A DNA stretch of 64,000 nt, taken from Bacillus sp. REN3. GTDB taxonomy: Bacteria; Bacillota; Bacilli; Bacillales; Cytobacillaceae. This document shows positions 1-9,206 of the stretch, piece by piece; the stretch's first letter is position 1; each line of letters begins with the position of its first letter. A program made the translations under genes and the position numbers. Under the pieces are notes generated by a model that worked only from the letters and a program-made list of their open reading frames with translations, searched no databases and was not told the DNA's origin. Where the stretch lies: contig NZ_JAERSD010000008.1 of NCBI RefSeq assembly GCF_017912555.1, forward strand, positions 87,846 through 151,845, given 5' to 3'.

Positions 1-227
1 GTCGATTTCTTTTCGCGCAATTCGCGGCAAACTTCAATACCGTCTTTTCCAGGCATCATTAAATCAAGAAGGATGACATCATAATCATTGGCAAGCGATT
101 TCGCCAATGCTTCATTCCCGTCCTCGGCTTCTTCGATTATATAGTTCTCTCTTTCAAGGTACATCTTCAATAAACGCCTTATTCTTTCTTCATCATCCAC
201 CACTAAAATCTTCACGTCTTTTTCCAT
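1..227 (-). CDS. resD: Response regulator ResD, N-terminal part (runs off the window)
   Basis: Only the first 75 codons are present; the rest lies before base 1. The start is an ATG at 227 and the protein begins MEKDVKILVVDDEER. The visible part is a receiver domain: the acidic pair VVDDEE near residue 10 and the phospho-acceptor Asp in the LLDLMMPGKDG stretch near residue 55. It lies directly after resA-resB-resC in the same direction, as in B. subtilis. There ResD with its kinase ResE controls respiration, cytochrome biogenesis and oxygen limitation genes. The receiver and context are seen; the DNA-binding half and ResE are outside the window. Confidence 0.93.
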   Translation of the reverse strand, partial: MEKDVKILVVDDEERIRRLLKMYLERENYIIEEAEDGNEALAKSLANDYDVILLDLMMPGKDGIEVCRELREKKS

Positions 228-294
228 TGGATAGATCCCTCCCTGCGAATATTTTACATAAACATACGGTTTCTTGCTATGTTTTTTTAAGAAA

Positions 295-320
295 GGCCTT
301 CACAACATACGGTGAAGGCT
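295..320 (-). terminator. Hairpin between resC and resD
   Basis: GCCTTCAC (296-303) pairs with GTGAAGGC (312-319) around an 8-base loop. On the minus strand it follows the resC stop and is followed by a modest T-rich stretch. It could be a partial terminator or processing site separating resABC from resD, which has its own promoter in B. subtilis. The hairpin is seen; the role is inferred. Confidence 0.45.
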
Positions 321-337
321 TAATATTTTTGTCACAA

Positions 338-1522
338 TTAAGAACCTGCATATGAGTGTAACCCAGCAATGACGAGGTTGACAGCCACAAGATTGAACAG
401 GATGATGATGAATCCTATGACAGCCAGCCATGCGGATTTTTGCCCATGCCAGCCTTTCGATAAACGCAAGTGCAGGAATGCGGCGTAGAATAGCCATGTG
501 ATGAGCGCCCACACTTCTTTTGGATCCCATCCCCAGAATCGTGTCCAGGCGATCTGCGCCCAGATCATAGCGAAAATCAATCCTCCAAGGGTGAATACCG
601 GAAATCCAATCAGCACGGAACGATATCCGATTTCATCGACCAGATCAAGGTTGATGTTCTTGGTCCAAGGCTGGAGTGCGGCTCCGATCGGTTTACGGAG
701 AATCAGCCTGAAAAGCCCATATAATAAGACGCCTGCCATCAATGACCATATAACCGTATTTAGCTTTTTCGCATTGATAATTGCCGGTGTTTCGAATATC
801 GGCTGCATCCTGTCTTTATCAGCAGCTTCGAATTCGTGCGGGCCAACAAGGGCTGGTACGGTATATTCTTCCGTAGCCGGCTGACCATCCTTATTGATAT
901 AGTTGAATTTCGCCTCATAATCTGTTAAAGAAAAGTAGGTCGAAACAAATACAAATCCAAGCGTACAAACCAATCCAAACAAGACTGCTTCGAGCCATCT
1001 GTTGCCTTTTGTTCTCTTGGTCTGGTCAACCGTTTTGACCAAATAAATCAGTCCAGCAACGAAGCTGATGGCCAGGATTGCTTGTCCAATCGCAGTTGTC
1101 GTCACATGGATGTGCAGCCAGTAGCTTTGCAGCGCCGGGATCAATGGGGTGACCTCCCGTGGGAACATGCTTCCATAAGCGATGATCAACGCGGCTACAG
1201 GCAATGTGAACAGCCCAAGCAGAGGAGTCTTATACATGTAATACAGGACGATGAACGCGCCGACCAGTGCCATTCCAAAGAATGTCGTGAACTCAAACAA
1301 GTTGCTGACTGGGGCGTGTCCAGATGCAACCCACCTTAAAACAAAAAATGTAAACTGGGATATGAAGCCCGCAATTGTTACAGCCATCCCGACTTTTGCC
1401 CATTTATTCGGGACATCTCTATCCGTATGTCTTTTATCCCTGATGGATCCTCCAAAGAACAGGGTTCCGACTAAATACAGGATAAATGCTGCGAACAGGA
1501 AATTCGAACTTAATTCAACCAT
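338..1522 (-). CDS. resC: Cytochrome c biogenesis protein ResC (CcsA type)
   Basis: This 394-residue polytopic membrane protein is the CcsA/CcmC-type half of the System II cytochrome c synthase, which delivers heme across the membrane and attaches it to apocytochromes with ResB. The diagnostic tryptophan-rich heme-binding motif [14 protein letters not shown] is near residues 332-345, and there are about eight hydrophobic segments. Its length matches the family. The start follows GGAGGGG, and the gene begins at the base after the resB stop, so the two are translated in series. Confidence 0.96.
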   Translation of the reverse strand: MVELSSNFLFAAFILYLVGTLFFGGSIRDKRHTDRDVPNKWAKVGMAVTIAGFISQFTFFVLRWVASGHAPVSNLFEFTTFFGMALVGAFIVLYYMYKTPLLGLFTLPVAALIIAYGSMFPREVTPLIPALQSYWLHIHVTTTAIGQAILAISFVAGLIYLVKTVDQTKRTKGNRWLEAVLFGLVCTLGFVFVSTYFSLTDYEAKFNYINKDGQPATEEYTVPALVGPHEFEAADKDRMQPIFETPAIINAKKLNTVIWSLMAGVLLYGLFRLILRKPIGAALQPWTKNINLDLVDEIGYRSVLIGFPVFTLGGLIFAMIWAQIAWTRFWGWDPKEVWALITWLFYAAFLHLRLSKGWHGQKSAWLAVIGFIIILFNLVAVNLVIAGLHSYAGS

Positions 1523-3160
1523 CTATTTCCCCTCCTTATTCTCTTTTTCCGCTTCCAGCTGGTCTTTTGGAGCATCGAGTCCTGTATCGGCAAATACAGC
1601 TTCAAGCTCTCTTTTCAAACCATGCCAATTCTTGTTAGTATGTGCAGCTGTCCAAATCTGGCCATCGACACGCCTGATCCACAAACGTCGATGGTTCCAA
1701 TAGGCTCCCTGGACAACCCCGATCATGAAGATGAGTCCTCCAAGCGCAATGATCCACAAGGTCATGTCTTTTCTTACCGTAAGGGCAGTGACATTCTTCG
1801 TTTCAATTCCGTTGAAAGCCATTTTGTATTCATTATCCCCCATTGGCTCGATAGTCTGGCGGATTGCAACGAAGCTGATTTCCCCTTTTGGCTTATCTGG
1901 TGTAATCATCTTGAAAATGAATGCCGGATTGTTAGGGATACGTGACTTCGTAGCTGGCTCTCCTTTATCATTGAACTCGAAGTCAGGGAAATAACTCATG
2001 ACTTCCACTTTGTATCCATCCCCAAGATCATATTCATCCTTTGGATTATATAAATCTATCTTGAGGTCTCCGAACTGTTTACCCGTTTTTTTGTTTTCTA
2101 GCTTGAAAGCCATATTATTCATTTCATCAAGCTTGTAATCTACCTGATACAGAGCGAATCCATCTACTTTCAAAGGTTTGTTGACTTGGATAGACTGGTC
2201 ACGGACCTTTTCAAGCTCAGGCTTTTCCCCTGGCACTGTCGCTCCCTGTTTCTTATAAAGAGTCGCGTTTGTCTGATAGTTTTTCACGACTGTACCAGCT
2301 TTGTTGATGGCTTCCTTAAAGATCTTATCATCTTTTTCCTCATCATAGACTTCAAAGATGAAAGCATTGTTCTTCAGATAATATTCTCCATTAGTTCCTG
2401 GAATCGCTCTCGTTTCCCCTTCCCTTAACCAAAGGATTTCATCGACGTACATGCCAGGAACGAAACGAAGCATGCCTCCAATCAGGAAGATGATCAGGCC
2501 GACATGGTTTACATACGGTCCCCATCTTGAAAAACGGTTTTTTTCAGCCAGGATATCGCCGTTTTCTTCGCGGATCGTGTATCGTTTTCCTGACAGCTTC
2601 TCCTTGATTTTGGCGACTTCTGTTTCGCCGACTTCTGTGTCTGTCACACTGAACATCCGCTGGCGCTTCAAATAACCCTCGTGCCTTGAAACCCTTTGCT
2701 TGGCCAAAGCCCTGTAAAGCGGGATGACGCGGTCAAGGCTGCAGATTACAAGCGAGATCCCAATGGAAGCGATCAGAATCAAATACCACCATGAACTATA
2801 TAGATTGTGGAATCCGAGGTCATAGTACAGCTTGCCAAGCCAGCCGTATTGTTCCTCATAGTACTGGGAGGCAGGCATGGTTGGGGGTATGTACATCTCC
2901 TGAGGGAAAATCGTTCCGAGCGCCGATGCGATCAAGGTGATGACGATCAGCCATACTCCCACTTTCACGGATGAAAAGAAATTCCAGATTTTATCGATGA
3001 TTGTCTTGTTATATGTTTGTGAACGGCGCGCGCTTCCTTCATAGCGCATATCGAGGAGCTGCTTTTCTTTTTCCTTTTCTTCAAGCACTCTCCCGCAGGA
3101 TTCACAAAGAATCGTACCATGAGGATTGACATGGCCGCATTCACATTTCACATCGTTCAT
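1523..3160 (-). CDS. resB: Cytochrome c biogenesis protein ResB
   Basis: This 545-residue protein is the ResB (Ccs1) partner of ResC in System II heme attachment. It starts with a small zinc-ribbon-like segment with two cysteine pairs (CECGH near residue 6, CESCGR near 19). Transmembrane helices follow near residues 65-85, 120-140 and 215-230, then a large extracytoplasmic domain and a final helix near 470-490 (WIIALGGLIFMIGVV). The start has GGGAG 8 bases upstream. It lies 27 bases after resA. Confidence 0.96.
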   Translation of the reverse strand: MNDVKCECGHVNPHGTILCESCGRVLEEKEKEKQLLDMRYEGSARRSQTYNKTIIDKIWNFFSSVKVGVWLIVITLIASALGTIFPQEMYIPPTMPASQYYEEQYGWLGKLYYDLGFHNLYSSWWYLILIASIGISLVICSLDRVIPLYRALAKQRVSRHEGYLKRQRMFSVTDTEVGETEVAKIKEKLSGKRYTIREENGDILAEKNRFSRWGPYVNHVGLIIFLIGGMLRFVPGMYVDEILWLREGETRAIPGTNGEYYLKNNAFIFEVYDEEKDDKIFKEAINKAGTVVKNYQTNATLYKKQGATVPGEKPELEKVRDQSIQVNKPLKVDGFALYQVDYKLDEMNNMAFKLENKKTGKQFGDLKIDLYNPKDEYDLGDGYKVEVMSYFPDFEFNDKGEPATKSRIPNNPAFIFKMITPDKPKGEISFVAIRQTIEPMGDNEYKMAFNGIETKNVTALTVRKDMTLWIIALGGLIFMIGVVQGAYWNHRRLWIRRVDGQIWTAAHTNKNWHGLKRELEAVFADTGLDAPKDQLEAEKENKEGK

Positions 3161-3187
3161 AGCAAAAACTCCCTGTTCCCCTTACAT

Positions 3188-3712
3188 TTAAGGTTTGATC
3201 TGTTCCATGAACTCACGGACTGTTTCTTCTGTCAATTCGCCAGTGTGACTTTTGACAACCTTCCCTTCCTTATCGATCAGGAACGTGATTGGCAGTGGAT
3301 TGATTCCATATGCAGCCTGCACCTGACCATCTTCATCGATTACGACAGGAAACGAAAGGCCGTGTCGCTGGACGAACTTCTTGACGACAAGCTTAGGTTC
3401 GCTTACATCGACAGCGAGCACTTGGACTCCTTGATCCTTGAATTGCTTGTATTGGTTATCGATATAAGGCATTTCCCGTTCACATGGCTCGCAGTAGGTT
3501 CCCCAAAAGTTCAGGAAAACTCCCTGTCCCTTATAGTCTGAAAGCCTGTGTTTCTTGCCCTCCAAATCAACAAGGACAAAGTCAGGAGCTGGTTTGCCAA
3601 TCTCGATTTTCTTGTTTTCATCCTTGGTCATATTGGCGTATAGTGTGTAGCCTACTGCCGCCAGCAGGATAACAAGGATGATCGTTCGAGTAAGCAGACG
3701 CTTTTTCTTCAT
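3188..3712 (-). CDS. resA: Extracytoplasmic thiol-disulfide oxidoreductase ResA
   Basis: This thioredoxin-fold protein of 174 residues has one N-terminal signal anchor (residues 6-23) and an active site WGTYCEPC whose CEPC motif is the ResA signature. ResA reduces the heme-binding cysteines of apocytochrome c outside the membrane before ResBC attaches heme. The ATG at 3712 is chosen over a longer frame because AGGAGG lies just upstream of it. It leads the resABC run. Confidence 0.96.
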   Translation of the reverse strand: MKKKRLLTRTIILVILLAAVGYTLYANMTKDENKKIEIGKPAPDFVLVDLEGKKHRLSDYKGQGVFLNFWGTYCEPCEREMPYIDNQYKQFKDQGVQVLAVDVSEPKLVVKKFVQRHGLSFPVVIDEDGQVQAAYGINPLPITFLIDKEGKVVKSHTGELTEETVREFMEQIKP

Positions 3713-3772
3713 TACTAAACCTCCTACCGTATAACAACTATTATAGCATTTCAACAGTCTCAGTGTTGAAAA

Positions 3773-4504
3773 CTATTTCTTTTGATGTTGCATTGCAAGG
3801 ACCCGCAGATGTTTTACTTCATGATGGGTAAGCTCCCGGATTTCCCCCGGCCTCAGTCCATCTAGTGTCAGGAAGCCATACCTTTCCCTTTTCAGTTTCA
3901 CGACCGGGTAGCCAATCGCATCGAACATTCTCCTGACCTGTCTGTTTCGCCCTTCATGAATCGTTAATTCAACAATCGCAGTATCCTTCTTTTTATCCAG
4001 TGATAATAATTTCGTCTTTGCGGGAGCAGTCTTCACATCCTCTAGGGTGACGCCCCTGGCAAGCTTCGTCAGCTTTTCTTTTGGCGGAATCCCTTTTACT
4101 TTGGCCACATACACCTTATCGATTTCATTACTCGGATGCATCAGCAAATTTGCGAATTCACCATCATTTGTGAGAAGGAGCAATCCAGAAGTATCATAAT
4201 CAAGCCTTCCAACCGGGTAAATCCTTTGCTCTATTTCCTCGAAGAAATCCGTGACGACTTTTCGCCCTTTATCATCCTGCACGCTGGAGATGACTCCGCG
4301 CGGCTTGTAAAACAAGAAATATACCGGTTCTTCTCCTTCAATCTTGATATCATCCACTTCAACTTGGTCTGATGCAGTCACCTTCCTGCCCAGTTCATTG
4401 ACAACTTGTCCATTTACCTTGACTCTTCCTTGCAGGATCAATTCCTCTGCTTTTCTCCTTGATGCGATCCCTGCGCGGGCGATCACTTTTTGCAGTCTTT
4501 CCAT
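3773..4504 (-). CDS. rluB: Large-subunit rRNA pseudouridine synthase RluB
   Basis: The 243-residue protein has an N-terminal S4 RNA-binding domain (RLQKVIARAGIASRRKAE) and a RsuA/RluB catalytic domain with the GRLDYDTSGLLLLTNDG motif, whose Asp is the catalytic residue. It makes a pseudouridine in 23S rRNA helix 89. An ATG at 4504 is preferred to a GTG at 4513 because GGGAG is well spaced only for the ATG. It sits between spmB and resA as in B. subtilis (YpuL). Confidence 0.95.
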   Translation of the reverse strand: MERLQKVIARAGIASRRKAEELILQGRVKVNGQVVNELGRKVTASDQVEVDDIKIEGEEPVYFLFYKPRGVISSVQDDKGRKVVTDFFEEIEQRIYPVGRLDYDTSGLLLLTNDGEFANLLMHPSNEIDKVYVAKVKGIPPKEKLTKLARGVTLEDVKTAPAKTKLLSLDKKKDTAIVELTIHEGRNRQVRRMFDAIGYPVVKLKRERYGFLTLDGLRPGEIRELTHHEVKHLRVLAMQHQKK

Positions 4505-4627
4505 GAAGGTCACTCCCAGTTATATCAATTCGCGAAAAACTATCTTAATATCTAGCCATCCTTTTGAATTATGACATAACTCTTGATTTTTTCAAAGTAA
4601 GCAATGCCCGAAAAAAGGAAATTAAAT

Positions 4628-4654
4628 AAAGATGCCCCCATCTGAGGCATCTTT
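4628..4654 (-). terminator. Terminator after spmB
   Basis: AAAGATGCC (4628-4636) and GGCATCTTT (4646-4654) form a 9-bp stem directly after the spmB stop, with a T-rich run on the minus strand. It ends the dacB-spmA-spmB sporulation transcript before rluB. Confidence 0.85.
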
Positions 4655-5185
4655 CTATCCAAACATGAGGGTAACAACAACAATCGCCGTTCCAATGGCG
4701 ACTGCATCTGCAAGCAGTCCAACTTTCACGGCATCGCCCATTTTTTTTATTCCGACTGCACCGAAATATACGGTCAGGACATAGAAGGTCGTGTCTGTGC
4801 TCCCCTGCAAGGTAGCCGCAAGCCTCCCGATGAAGGAGTCAGCTCCATGGACCGCGATCAAGTCGCTGGTGATTCCCAGTGCCGCTGTACCCGAAATCGG
4901 CCTGATGATCGCAAGCGGCACAATTTCGGCGGGTATCCCGATTCTCTCAAGTCCCGGTCTCATCCAGTCAATCATCACATCAAGAGCGCCTGAAGCCCTG
5001 AATACAGAGATTGCCACCATCATGCCAACCAGAAAAGGAATGATTGAGAACGCCATGTTGATTCCTTCTTTCCCGCCTTCTACAAAGCTTTCGTAAGTCG
5101 GTACTTTCTTATAGGTCCCGTAAATCAATATGAACGCAATTAGGACCGGGATGAACCAAAGTGATACGAGTGAAATGATCTCCAT
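4655..5185 (-). CDS. spmB: Spore maturation protein SpmB
   Basis: This 176-residue membrane protein has nucleoside-recognition (Gate) domain features: several hydrophobic helices and a conserved segment of the IIRPISGTAALGI type. SpmA and SpmB are needed for full spore core dehydration and heat resistance. It starts 6 bases after the spmA stop in the order dacB-spmA-spmB, a transcription unit made in the mother cell in B. subtilis. Confidence 0.95.
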   Translation of the reverse strand: MEIISLVSLWFIPVLIAFILIYGTYKKVPTYESFVEGGKEGINMAFSIIPFLVGMMVAISVFRASGALDVMIDWMRPGLERIGIPAEIVPLAIIRPISGTAALGITSDLIAVHGADSFIGRLAATLQGSTDTTFYVLTVYFGAVGIKKMGDAVKVGLLADAVAIGTAIVVVTLMFG

Positions 5186-5191
5186 AGCCTT

Positions 5192-5779
5192 TTACCCCTT
5201 TTTGCTTCTTCTATAATAAAAATACCGATCTATCAAAATCGCCCCAACCGCAGAGACAGCTGTTGCAATAAGGGTGGGCCCGACAATATCGGTTGGATTG
5301 GCAGAATCATAGTTCATCCTGATCGCGATCACGGTAGTCGGGATAAGGGTAATACTTGAGGTATTGATGGCAAGGAAAGTGATCATTGATCGGCTTGCTT
5401 CCTTCTTTCCGCCATTCAGTTCCTTCAGTTCCTCCATTGCCTTGATCCCAAGCGGGGTCGCTGCATTCCCAAGCCCGAACATATTGGCGATCATATTTGA
5501 CAATATATACCCCATCGCCGGATGGCTGGAAGGAACCTCGGGGAAGAGTTTTGACACGAGCGGCTTGAACAGGTTTGAAAGCTTTGCCAGTAAGCCTGCA
5601 TCCTCTGCTATCCGCATCATTCCCAGCCAAAAAACAAGGATGCTGATCAAACCAATGCAGAGGGTGACTGCTTCCTTTGCTCCTTTGAAGACTGCTTCAT
5701 TCACTTCCGGGATCGTACCATTCACCATGGCAAAGCCAATGCCTATCAGCGTCATGACTACCCAAATAATATTAACCAT
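5192..5779 (-). CDS. spmA: Spore maturation protein SpmA
   Basis: The 195-residue polytopic protein begins MVNIIWVVMTLIG and has the nucleoside-recognition domain with the GLGNAATPLGIKAM segment. It acts with SpmB in spore dehydration. The ATG at 5779 is taken because AGGA is spaced for it and because related SpmA proteins start at MVNI; a TTG at 5788 is the alternative. The start overlaps the end of dacB by 8 bases, which suggests translational coupling. Confidence 0.94.
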   Translation of the reverse strand: MVNIIWVVMTLIGIGFAMVNGTIPEVNEAVFKGAKEAVTLCIGLISILVFWLGMMRIAEDAGLLAKLSNLFKPLVSKLFPEVPSSHPAMGYILSNMIANMFGLGNAATPLGIKAMEELKELNGGKKEASRSMITFLAINTSSITLIPTTVIAIRMNYDSANPTDIVGPTLIATAVSAVGAILIDRYFYYRRSKKG

Positions 5780-6914
5780 AATAGTCAATTCCTATTATGG
5801 AGGTGAACAATCTCTTAAACTGATGAAAGAAAGATTCTTTTTCTTTTTCACTGCTTTTATAGTAAACAGGAAGACTGCCAATTTTAACGCGATCCAGGTA
5901 AATTTCTGCCCTGCCGGCAATCAAGTGGTCCCTTCCTCCATTTTCTTCCGGCTGGTTTTTCGACAGCATGTATTTTACTCTGACCAGCCCTTCCTCCTCG
6001 GTTGTGAGGGGATAATCGAAAGAACGTTCCAGGTAAAGCTTGCCTTTATATTTCTTCGGTTCTTTTATGCTTTTGACCGGGCCTTTTGGCAATATTTCAG
6101 CTATATCATACTCGCTAAAGGCCGTCTCGAACATTTGGATATGATCATTCCAGTCATCAGGGGCATTGAGTGTGACCGCAATCAATTCAAAGTCATCTTT
6201 TCCGGCTGTTGACACGAGCGTTCTTTTTGCACGTTTCGTATACCCGGTTTTTCCTCCTGTGCAATATTTATATAATTCTGTCAGGAGCCTATTTTTATTT
6301 CTCCAGACCCGATCCCATGACTCACCGGGGTCCGGTGACCTGTGTACCTTTGTCCCGGCAATTTTCCGGTATGTGTCATTTCCCATCGCATACCTTGTCA
6401 GCATAGCCATGTCATACGCGGTCGATAAATGGTTCTCGTGGTCATCAAGGCCATGGGGATTAGAAAAGTGGGTATTCTTCATGCCTATTTGTTCGGCTTT
6501 TTCATTCATCATGAAGACGAATCCTTCAATGCTCCCTCCAACAGCTTCCGCAATCGCGACAGCCGCATCATTGCCTGAACGGAGCATTAAGCCATAGACA
6601 AGGTCCTCGAGCTTAATTTTTTCTCCTGGTTTCAAGAAGATGGACGATCCTTCCGTCCGGACTGCCCTGTCGCTTACTTTCACCATTTGATCAAGCTTTC
6701 CGGACTCTATCGCCAGGATTGCTGTCATGATTTTCGTGATGCTCGCAATCCGGCTGACTCTGTGGGCGTCTTTTTCAAAAAGCACCCTGCCAGATTCCTG
6801 CTCGATCAAAATCGCGCTGCGGGCACTCACAGAAATGGTGGCCGCAGCCTTGAAGGGAAAGGTGGAACATATCATTATGGCGATCAGCAAGATTTTTATC
6901 CAATTTGTATTCAT
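5772..6914 (-). CDS. dacB: D-alanyl-D-alanine carboxypeptidase DacB (PBP5*, spore cortex)
   Basis: This 380-residue low-molecular-weight penicillin-binding protein has a signal peptide (residues 1-25) and all three active-site motifs: SITK (Ser-x-x-Lys), SGN, and KTG in GGKTGYTKRAK. It trims D-Ala from cortex peptidoglycan and so limits cross-linking. Being immediately upstream of spmA-spmB identifies it as DacB rather than DacA or DacF. The start at 6914 follows AAAGGAGAC; a longer frame to 6980 has no ribosome site. A sigma-E-like promoter lies just upstream. Confidence 0.94.
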   Translation of the reverse strand: MNTNWIKILLIAIMICSTFPFKAAATISVSARSAILIEQESGRVLFEKDAHRVSRIASITKIMTAILAIESGKLDQMVKVSDRAVRTEGSSIFLKPGEKIKLEDLVYGLMLRSGNDAAVAIAEAVGGSIEGFVFMMNEKAEQIGMKNTHFSNPHGLDDHENHLSTAYDMAMLTRYAMGNDTYRKIAGTKVHRSPDPGESWDRVWRNKNRLLTELYKYCTGGKTGYTKRAKRTLVSTAGKDDFELIAVTLNAPDDWNDHIQMFETAFSEYDIAEILPKGPVKSIKEPKKYKGKLYLERSFDYPLTTEEEGLVRVKYMLSKNQPEENGGRDHLIAGRAEIYLDRVKIGSLPVYYKSSEKEKESFFHQFKRLFTSIIGIDYYG

Positions 6915-6949
6915 TGACAGACCCTCGTCTCCTTTTGCCAGTTTGTACA

Positions 6950-6978
6950 AGTTTATGCAGGACAAGGGTTGATATGAC
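6950..6978 (-). promoter_or_regulatory. Sigma-E-type promoter of dacB-spmA-spmB
   Basis: On the minus strand GTCATAT (-35) and CATAAACT (-10) are 14 bases apart and end 36 bases before the dacB start. This agrees with the mother-cell sigma-E consensus (a -35 ending in ATA and a -10 starting CATA, 13-16 bases apart), and dacB is a sigma-E gene in B. subtilis. Confidence 0.65.
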
Positions 6979-7175
6979 ATAAAAAAGGACTGGAGGGATG
7001 CAAGGTTATCTTCAAGCCGTGATAGGGATGATTCATTGGACAGGAGGGTGAGTAACTCACCGCTTTATGCACCGTTCTGGATAGGAAGTTTTTCATTAAA
7101 AAGACGAAAGGTTTCATAACGGAAGGATTGGCTATAAACCCTCAGGCTGCCATCAAGGGTTTCAAGAGCTTTACG

Positions 7176-7367
7176 CTAGCTTGGACTACATGCTATTCCA
7201 TGGTTATTCCTTTCCAGGATTAATCCATATTCTGTAAAATAAGCTGCTGCAGCTTTTTTACAGGGAACCTGCATTAAACGATCGTCCTTCATCTTATCAA
7301 AGGATTTCTCTAAGTCCATGGCTCCCATTTTCTCCTGCAAATCATTTTGCTTGCTTTGCGGCATCAT
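7176..7367 (-). CDS. Possible small protein of unknown function (63 aa)
   Basis: This is the only reading frame of note in the 630-base gap between ypuI and dacB. AAGGTG lies shortly before two adjacent ATG codons. The product is polar, with a basic and acidic N-terminal half (KQNDLQEKMGAMDLEKS), no membrane segment and one cysteine in each of the middle and C-terminal parts. I do not recognise the family. It could be a real small gene or a degraded one. The rest of the gap holds only the dacB promoter and a loose inverted repeat near 7445-7500. Confidence 0.3.
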   Translation of the reverse strand: MMPQSKQNDLQEKMGAMDLEKSFDKMKDDRLMQVPCKKAAAAYFTEYGLILERNNHGIACSPS

Positions 7368-7546
7368 TAAACACCTTAATCGCGCTCAACCTATACTATT
7401 TGAAAAAAGAAAACATTTGGTTAGATGTTACTGGTGAAATCCTTGCGTTGGCCACAACGGTCCTGCGAATACGGAACTTGCCCCCGTTGGCCAAACGCAT
7501 GACACGCGCATTTAAATCGTTTTCACGACAGCGCTTCTAGCAGTGA

Positions 7547-8035
7547 TTATTTTGATTGGATTATTTTTGTCCGATAATCCGTCTCGTAATATTCAAGTTC
7601 TTCCCTGATTCTCTGGAAGCCTCCTTCAAGTCTGACAAACAGATCGCTTAGTGAAGGAGTTACAGGTTGTCTGAATTTAATTGCGTTTTTTCCGGTGTAT
7701 GCTGAACGGCTGTCCTCGTACCACACATCACTTTTGGGAGAGAAGAATTCCTCTATGCAATGGCAATAAATCCTGAAAAGCGTTTTTTCCGCAGCTGGCT
7801 TGGAAAACGTCTGTGCCTTGAGGATGACAGTACATGCTTCAAGTCCTTCTTCGCAGTAAACAGCCAATTTGCGGATACTGGAGAGGATGGCCTTATAATA
7901 ATAATCATCTGCCTGCTGGCCTTCTTTGAGCGAGTCAAGTGTGACTGCATTCAAGAACGCTTCAATCTCTGATCCACTGCCTTTCAGGAACTCCCTTACA
8001 TCCTCAAGCTGCGTTTTGACGATCATATTTCCCAA
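7547..8035 (-). CDS. ypuI: YpuI family protein (DUF3907)
   Basis: The 162-residue soluble protein lies between scpB and dacB, the position of ypuI in B. subtilis, and its composition fits the DUF3907 family: helical, with a tyrosine-rich C-terminus (REELEYYETDYRTK). No function is established for the family. A TTG start at 8035, preceded by a G-rich site, is used; an internal ATG three codons on is possible. No signal peptide or membrane segment is visible. Confidence 0.75.
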   Translation of the reverse strand: MGNMIVKTQLEDVREFLKGSGSEIEAFLNAVTLDSLKEGQQADDYYYKAILSSIRKLAVYCEEGLEACTVILKAQTFSKPAAEKTLFRIYCHCIEEFFSPKSDVWYEDSRSAYTGKNAIKFRQPVTPSLSDLFVRLEGGFQRIREELEYYETDYRTKIIQSK

Positions 8036-8068
8036 AATGACACCCCCGAAGGATTCTTTGTTTTTTTG

Positions 8069-8488
8069 CTAGACAGGCTGAACAATATAATCTAACGGTG
8101 AACGGATTTCAAATTGGTTCTTTTGCTCAAGCCCTTCGAAAACTGCTGGTAGTTTGCTAAACTCAAGCATTTTGAAAATCTCCGCAAATTCTTCTTCAAT
8201 ATTGATGTATACCCTTTTGCGGTGGCGGTATCCCGGATTGGTCAACAAACATGCAAGTGCGACAAGATCCCTGAAATAAACTTCCCTTTCACCAGCCTTG
8301 AACACCGGGTCAGCTTCATAAGGTGTGAATGTGGAAATCAATTCATCGAAGTACCTGACATACAAGACATGCAGCTTCTTTTCTTTCCCATCCTCTACAA
8401 AGGTCACCTCACTCCGGTTGAAAAAATCTTCAGAGGTATTCGATTTTTCTTTTTCAAGCTCATAACCATCGCATTGCTTAATAATCAT
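8069..8488 (-). CDS. Conserved-looking hypothetical protein (139 aa)
   Basis: A soluble, acidic, aromatic-rich protein of 139 residues with no recognised motif, signal or membrane helix. It lies between scpB and ypuI in the same direction, 33 bases before ypuI, so the two may be co-transcribed. B. subtilis has no extra gene at this place as far as I recall, so this is a lineage-specific addition. Codon use looks like that of its neighbours. I cannot name a function. Confidence 0.7.
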   Translation of the reverse strand: MIIKQCDGYELEKEKSNTSEDFFNRSEVTFVEDGKEKKLHVLYVRYFDELISTFTPYEADPVFKAGEREVYFRDLVALACLLTNPGYRHRKRVYINIEEEFAEIFKMLEFSKLPAVFEGLEQKNQFEIRSPLDYIVQPV

Positions 8489-8612
8489 GTTATTCCACCT
8501 GCCGATTCTTCATACTTTAAATTTGTATATTGAAAATGCCTTTGCCAGGCAAAAGCATTCCGTCTATCAATAAATAAATATTATCACATATCAGAGAATT
8601 TGTGGGTATAAC

Positions 8613-9200
8613 CTAAATATCCATTGTTTCCTGGAATTTTTCAAAGAATAAGTCCGCATCATCCTCAAGGTCATCTTCATCTATTTTTTCCGGCAATGGC
8701 GGAAGCTCCTTGATGTTTTTTAAACCAAAATAGTCAAGGAATTCCTTCGTCGTGCCGTACAGGTATGCCCTGCCAGTCCCTTCTGCCCTTCCAACCTCTT
8801 TGATCAAGGCTCGCGAAGCCAAAGTATGCAGCGGCCTTTCCGTTTTGACCCCGCGGATCTCTTCAATCTCCGCTCTCGTGATCGGCTGTTTATACGCAAT
8901 GATGGCCAGCGTCTCAAGGGCAGCCTGGGACAGATGGGCGGTGCCGGGCGACTCGACAAGTCTTTTCAAGTAAACGGCATGATCCTTCTTCGTAGCGAGC
9001 TGATAGACATCTGCCAGTTGGATAATGGCAATGCCCCTGTTTTCATCTTTTTCATATTCCTGGCGCAGTTCGTCGACAATCTCATCTGCTTTTGCTTCCT
9101 CGACTTCAAGGACGGAAGCGATTTGCTTCAGGCTCAATCCTTCATCTCCAGCTGCAAATAAAAGGCTTTCCAAAATCCCTTTCCATTTTACGATCCCCAC
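8613..9200 (-). CDS. scpB: Segregation and condensation protein ScpB
   Basis: The 195-residue winged-helix protein is a kleisin-interacting subunit of the SMC condensin complex, which compacts and separates chromosomes. Family segments seen include [11 protein letters not shown] near the N-terminus and [21 protein letters not shown] near residues 96-116. Translation starts at a GTG (9200) with AGGGG upstream. It follows scpA by 6 bases in one operon. Confidence 0.96.
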   Translation of the reverse strand: MGIVKWKGILESLLFAAGDEGLSLKQIASVLEVEEAKADEIVDELRQEYEKDENRGIAIIQLADVYQLATKKDHAVYLKRLVESPGTAHLSQAALETLAIIAYKQPITRAEIEEIRGVKTERPLHTLASRALIKEVGRAEGTGRAYLYGTTKEFLDYFGLKNIKELPPLPEKIDEDDLEDDADLFFEKFQETMDI

Positions 9201-9206
9201 GTTAGT

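Noticed and set aside
7440..7505. Inverted repeat GCGTTGGCCA..TTGGCCAAACGC between ypuI and dacB
   Set aside because: Arms are imperfect and far apart, with no T-run or nearby promoter; too weak to call a site.
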